Shown piece after piece: positions 13,735 through 16,113 of a stretch of 16,113 nt of DNA (within the stretch, counting starts at the first letter, position 1; every line of letters begins with the position of its first letter). A program made the position numbers and the translations under genes. Under the pieces are notes generated by a model. It was not told the DNA's origin. It saw only the letters and a program-made list of their open reading frames with translations, and ran no database searches. The DNA lies in assembly GCA_002395225.1 (NCBI GenBank), contig DGWH01000147.1, positions 1 through 16,113 on the forward strand, read 5' to 3'. The DNA comes from Christensenella sp. UBA4263. Its GTDB lineage: Bacteria; Bacillota; Clostridia; Christensenellales; Aristaeellaceae.

Positions 13735-14610
13735 ATGCGCATCCATAATACACACAAGCCCCTGAATCTTCTTCAGCGTTATCTGCTCATGACGGCCGGC
13801 ATCCTGATCATGGCGATCGGCATCTATTTTTTCAAATTTCCCAATAACTTTTCCACCGGCGGCGTCAGCGGCATCTCCATCATTCTCGGCCGCCTCTTTC
13901 CAGACTCCTTTCTCTCCCCGAGTACCGTCATGCTCATCATCAACACGCTGTTGCTTGTGCTCGGTTTCCTGATTCTGGGAAGAAGTTTTGCGTTCAGTAC
14001 GGTCTACTGTTCCATGCTCCTCTCCCTGTCCCTGTCCGGATTGGAGCGGCTCTGGCCAATGACGGCCCCCATGACCGACCAGCCCATGCTTGAACTCTTC
14101 TTTGCCGTTCTTCTGCCCGCCATCGGATCCGCGATCCTGTTCAATCTGGACGCCTCAAGCGGCGGCACGGACATCGTCGCCATGATTGTCCGAAAATACA
14201 GCAACATGAACATCGGCACGGCCCTGATGATTGCAGATATCACCATCACGGTAGCAGCTCTGTTTTTCTTCGGCCCCAAAACCGGTCTTTTTTCTATTCT
14301 CGGCCTTCTGCTGAAATCCCTGATGGTCGACTACATCATGGACATTCTCCGTTCGAGAAAATGTTTCCAGATCATTACAACGCAGACCGATTCCATTTTA
14401 GATTACATCATGACCACACTGCACCGCGGCGCCACCATTGAGGAGGTCCAGGGCGCTTTCTCGCATAACCAGATGACCATGATCATCACTGTGCTCAACC
14501 GGCCGGAGGCCCTCATGCTCCGCAAATACATTCATACGGTTGATCCTCATGCCTTCATCGTCATCACCACATCCACTGAAATCGTCGGCAAGGGCTTCCT
14601 GTCCATCTGA
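13735..14610 (+). CDS. YitT-family membrane protein (DUF161 + DUF2179)
   Basis: A 291-residue integral membrane protein. About five hydrophobic segments (~15-185) include the family signature FPNNFSTGGVSGISIILGR near residue 40 and LDASSGGTDIVAMI near residue 140. The C-terminal cytoplasmic ~85 residues (from RSRKCFQIITTQTDSILDYI) form the DUF2179 domain, with TLHRGATIEEVQGAFS and TEIVGKGFLSI at the end. Function in this family is not established; it is abundant in Firmicutes and often multicopy. I chose ATG 13735, preceded by GAGGG, over an upstream in-frame ATG at 13678 inside the promoter. The TraX-like gene follows 85 bp later without a terminator between, so they are probably cotranscribed. 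Confidence 0.9.
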   Translation: MRIHNTHKPLNLLQRYLLMTAGILIMAIGIYFFKFPNNFSTGGVSGISIILGRLFPDSFLSPSTVMLIINTLLLVLGFLILGRSFAFSTVYCSMLLSLSLSGLERLWPMTAPMTDQPMLELFFAVLLPAIGSAILFNLDASSGGTDIVAMIVRKYSNMNIGTALMIADITITVAALFFFGPKTGLFSILGLLLKSLMVDYIMDILRSRKCFQIITTQTDSILDYIMTTLHRGATIEEVQGAFSHNQMTMIITVLNRPEALMLRKYIHTVDPHAFIVITTSTEIVGKGFLSI

Positions 14611-14695
14611 CATTTGGCCGCCGGATTTGACGCATCTGATTGTACAGGCTGAGCGGACTATGCCGCAGCAGCCAGTTTGTCAAGGAGATCCATGC

Positions 14696-15502
14696 ATGTC
14701 TGAAACATATAAAAAACGGATTACCGACTTTCTTTCCTCCATCCTGATGCCCCGGACCGTACGGACAAATAACTGTGACGGTCTGATTCACCTGCTTGCC
14801 TGTCTGACCATGCTCATTGATCACAGTGGAAAAGTCCTGTTCGGCAATATGGCACAGATGCGCATCATCGGCCGCCTGGCGTTCCCCCTTTTCGCCTACA
14901 GTCTGGCCGCCGGCGTCGTTTTCACCCACGATTCCAGAAAATACCTGACGCGCATTGTTCTGCTGGCGCTCATCAGTCAGCCGTTTTACGCCCTCGGTCT
15001 CCTGCATACAACTCCTGCCATGTTCGCCGTTCCATTCCTCAAGAATCCGCTGGGCGCTGCACTCACTTTCTACCTCGCCTCCTGGCAGACTCCCAGCATT
15101 CTTCTTTCCCTCTCCCTGGCCCTGTGTATCCTCATCGCCCTGCGTGACAGGAACTACATTCTGGCCATAGGGGTCTACGTCCTCTGTGAACGTTTCGGTT
15201 CGGCCTTTGATTACCGCATCGGCGGCATTCAAATGATCCTGCTCTTTTATTTCACGCTGGAGCATCCCGTGCTGATGGCTCTCTGCGGCTCAGCCTACCT
15301 GATTTCCTGGGCTCACCAGCTGGGCAGCAGCTATTCCTTTTTCGGCATCCCCTGCAGCAATGAAATTTTCGCCCTCCCGTCTATTCTGCTCTGTGCTATC
15401 CCCATGCCCCGATTTTTCCGTCTTCCCAAGGCATTTTCCTACATCTTCTATCCGCTGCACGCAATTCTCCTGTGGCTCCTCCATGCAGCCTTTATCCACT
15501 GA
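14696..15502 (+). CDS. TraX-family membrane protein
   Basis: A 268-residue polytopic protein of the TraX family, named after the F-plasmid protein that acetylates pilin. Chromosomal Firmicute members are common and their substrates unknown. The family pattern is clear: an early hydrophobic helix with CLTMLIDHSGKVLF, then IIGRLAFPLFAYSLAAG, LLALISQPFYAL and a late FSYIFYPLHAILLWLLH containing the conserved Y-P-x-H. ATG 14696 is chosen because AAGGAG sits seven bases upstream; longer in-frame starts lie inside the YitT gene. It is the last gene of the pair and is followed within 25 bp by a very strong terminator. Acyl transfer to a surface component is only a family-based guess. Confidence 0.88.
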   Translation: MSETYKKRITDFLSSILMPRTVRTNNCDGLIHLLACLTMLIDHSGKVLFGNMAQMRIIGRLAFPLFAYSLAAGVVFTHDSRKYLTRIVLLALISQPFYALGLLHTTPAMFAVPFLKNPLGAALTFYLASWQTPSILLSLSLALCILIALRDRNYILAIGVYVLCERFGSAFDYRIGGIQMILLFYFTLEHPVLMALCGSAYLISWAHQLGSSYSFFGIPCSNEIFALPSILLCAIPMPRFFRLPKAFSYIFYPLHAILLWLLHAAFIH

Positions 15503-15525
15503 TTTTTCTGACGACAACCGATAAT

Positions 15526-15590
15526 AAACCACCCTCCGAACCGCCATTCCACTGTTACGTGAATGGCGGTTCGGAGGGTGGTTCTTTTTC
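15526..15590 (+). terminator. Strong rho-independent terminator after the TraX gene
   Basis: A perfect 22-bp stem (15527-15548 with 15562-15583) is extended by three more pairs past a bulged C. The loop is TGTTAC and TTCTTTTT follows. The stem is far longer than needed for termination. Confidence 0.93.
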
Positions 15591-15611
15591 CATTGGTTTT
15601 TCGGGAACGAC

Positions 15612-15626
15612 ATATTCGACGAATAT
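15612..15626. repeat. 15-bp palindrome ATATTCGACGAATAT
   Basis: A perfect 7+1+7 palindrome in the intergenic region. Its TCGACGAAT core matches the half-site repeated six times at 6563-6825. A GAGAAAA/TTTTCTC hairpin follows at 15642-15659. No gene is clearly attached, and the rest of 15591-15852 holds no supported coding region. Confidence 0.4.
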
Positions 15627-15700
15627 TCTGAACGAAAAGCAGAGAAAACACTTTTTCTCGCCTGATGGAAGGGATATCACGGATGAAAATCATTCGCGAT

Positions 15701-15756
15701 AAAAAGAAAAGAAACGAGCTAAACACCTTCATGGAAAAGGCCGTCTCGTTTCTTTT
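15701..15756 (-). terminator. Terminator downstream of the acetolactate decarboxylase gene
   Basis: AAAAGAAACGAG (15707-15718) and CTCGTTTCTTTT (15745-15756) form a perfect 12-bp stem around a 26-nt loop. Read on the minus strand the stem is followed by CTTTTT (15706-15701). It lies about 100 bp beyond the stop of the minus-strand gene. Confidence 0.65.
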
Positions 15757-15852
15757 GATACAGGATCAGGCCCGAAGCATCACGGTTTTATAGCAATGTG
15801 CCGCACCTGAGCCGGATCCATCCGGAAATCAGCCCTGTCCGTTCATTGCCGT

Positions 15853-16113
15853 CTACGCGTGGTGGATCGTCTCATCCACCTTCCTGGCAAGATCCATCTT
15901 CTGGAACTCATTCTCGCGGAAGAGCGTCATCTCAAAGCCGTTCATCAGGTCAAATGAAGCCTCTGCATCTTTGATGCTGACCTGCATAACATGCCCGCCC
16001 CGCGTCCGGTCCTCATTGATGGAGTGGAAGTGCCAGCCGGCCGTGTTGAGACTGCTCATGTACGGCGGTCAGTACAGTCCGACCATCGTGCCGCGGACAT
16101 TTTCGTAATCAAA
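15853..16113 (-). pseudogene. Acetolactate decarboxylase, 3' part with an in-frame TGA; runs off the window
   Basis: Converts 2-acetolactate to acetoin in fermentative bacteria. The visible frame reads FDYENVRGTMVGLY, stop, PPYMSSLNTAGWHFHSINEDRTRGGHV and ends after ARKVDETIHHA at 15853. WHFH followed by ten residues and H gives the H-x-H-x10-H zinc site of the family, and EDRTRGGHV is a signature. One codon (16071-16069) is TGA where an amino acid, possibly Cys, is expected, with no frameshift on either side. Other genes here end in TGA, so recoding as Trp is unlikely. A nonsense mutation or a read error is the simplest cause. The ATG at 16059 has no Shine-Dalgarno and would yield only 68 residues. 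Confidence 0.75.

Noticed and set aside
14564..15265. 233-codon minus-strand frame opposite the TraX gene
   Set aside because: Shadow of a membrane protein gene; Gln/Glu/Gly-rich and without a start signal.
15683..15793. 36-codon ORF beginning MKIIRDKKKRNEL
   Set aside because: It overlaps the decarboxylase terminator stem, which explains its Lys-rich sequence, and the upstream GGAAGGG is distant from the ATG.
16069..16071. TGA read as tryptophan (alternative genetic code)
   Set aside because: The acetyltransferase, zinc-ribbon, activation-protein, YitT and TraX genes appear to end at TGA stops at normal family lengths.

Overview
The window looks like chromosomal DNA of an anaerobic or fermentative, low-to-mid GC Bacillota (Firmicutes). 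The strong GGAGG-type ribosome binding sites, sigma-A-like promoters (TATAAT boxes with 16-17 bp spacers), a YitT/DUF2179 membrane protein, a TraX-family protein, a separately encoded MetH activation protein and an acetolactate decarboxylase all fit. I cannot name the genus; Erysipelotrichia or Clostridia are guesses. Housekeeping genes are visibly GC-richer than the regulator at 510-875 and the 6.35-10.5 kb segment, which look like accessory DNA.

Layout. 1-1278: decayed coding pieces and an XRE regulator. 1279-2384 (minus): an operon of a double zinc-ribbon protein and an ElaA-like GNAT acetyltransferase that overlap by 4 bp. 2706-3791 (plus): aspartate-semialdehyde dehydrogenase, convergent with 3844-5352 (minus) IMP dehydrogenase; the two share a bidirectional terminator. 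The IMPDH transcript appears to carry a ~190-nt structured leader. 5785-6348 (plus): rhomboid-family membrane protein with its own promoter and terminator.

6349-10508 is the accessory segment. It holds a cluster of six inverted/direct ATCGACGAATCT sites, a promoter with a 10-bp inverted repeat, a VapBC-type toxin-antitoxin pair lying between two copies of a ~160-170 bp structured repeat, a truncated secreted-protein gene, a frameshifted Rpn-family (PD-(D/E)XK) pseudogene, and an AAA-type ATPase gene cut by one in-frame stop. Four GTTTACTGT direct repeats lie in the ATPase promoter.

10509-13539 (minus): the methionine pair, a MetH lacking its reactivation domain plus the stand-alone activation protein, overlapping by 8 bp. 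Divergent from it, 13735-15502 (plus) encodes a YitT-family and a TraX-family membrane protein, ended by a 22-bp-stem terminator. 15853-16113 (minus) is the 3' end of an acetolactate decarboxylase gene with an in-frame TGA, running off the window.

Most likely new biology: the duplicated RNA-like element around vapBC, the guaB leader, and the repeat-controlled ATPase. None is proven by sequence alone.
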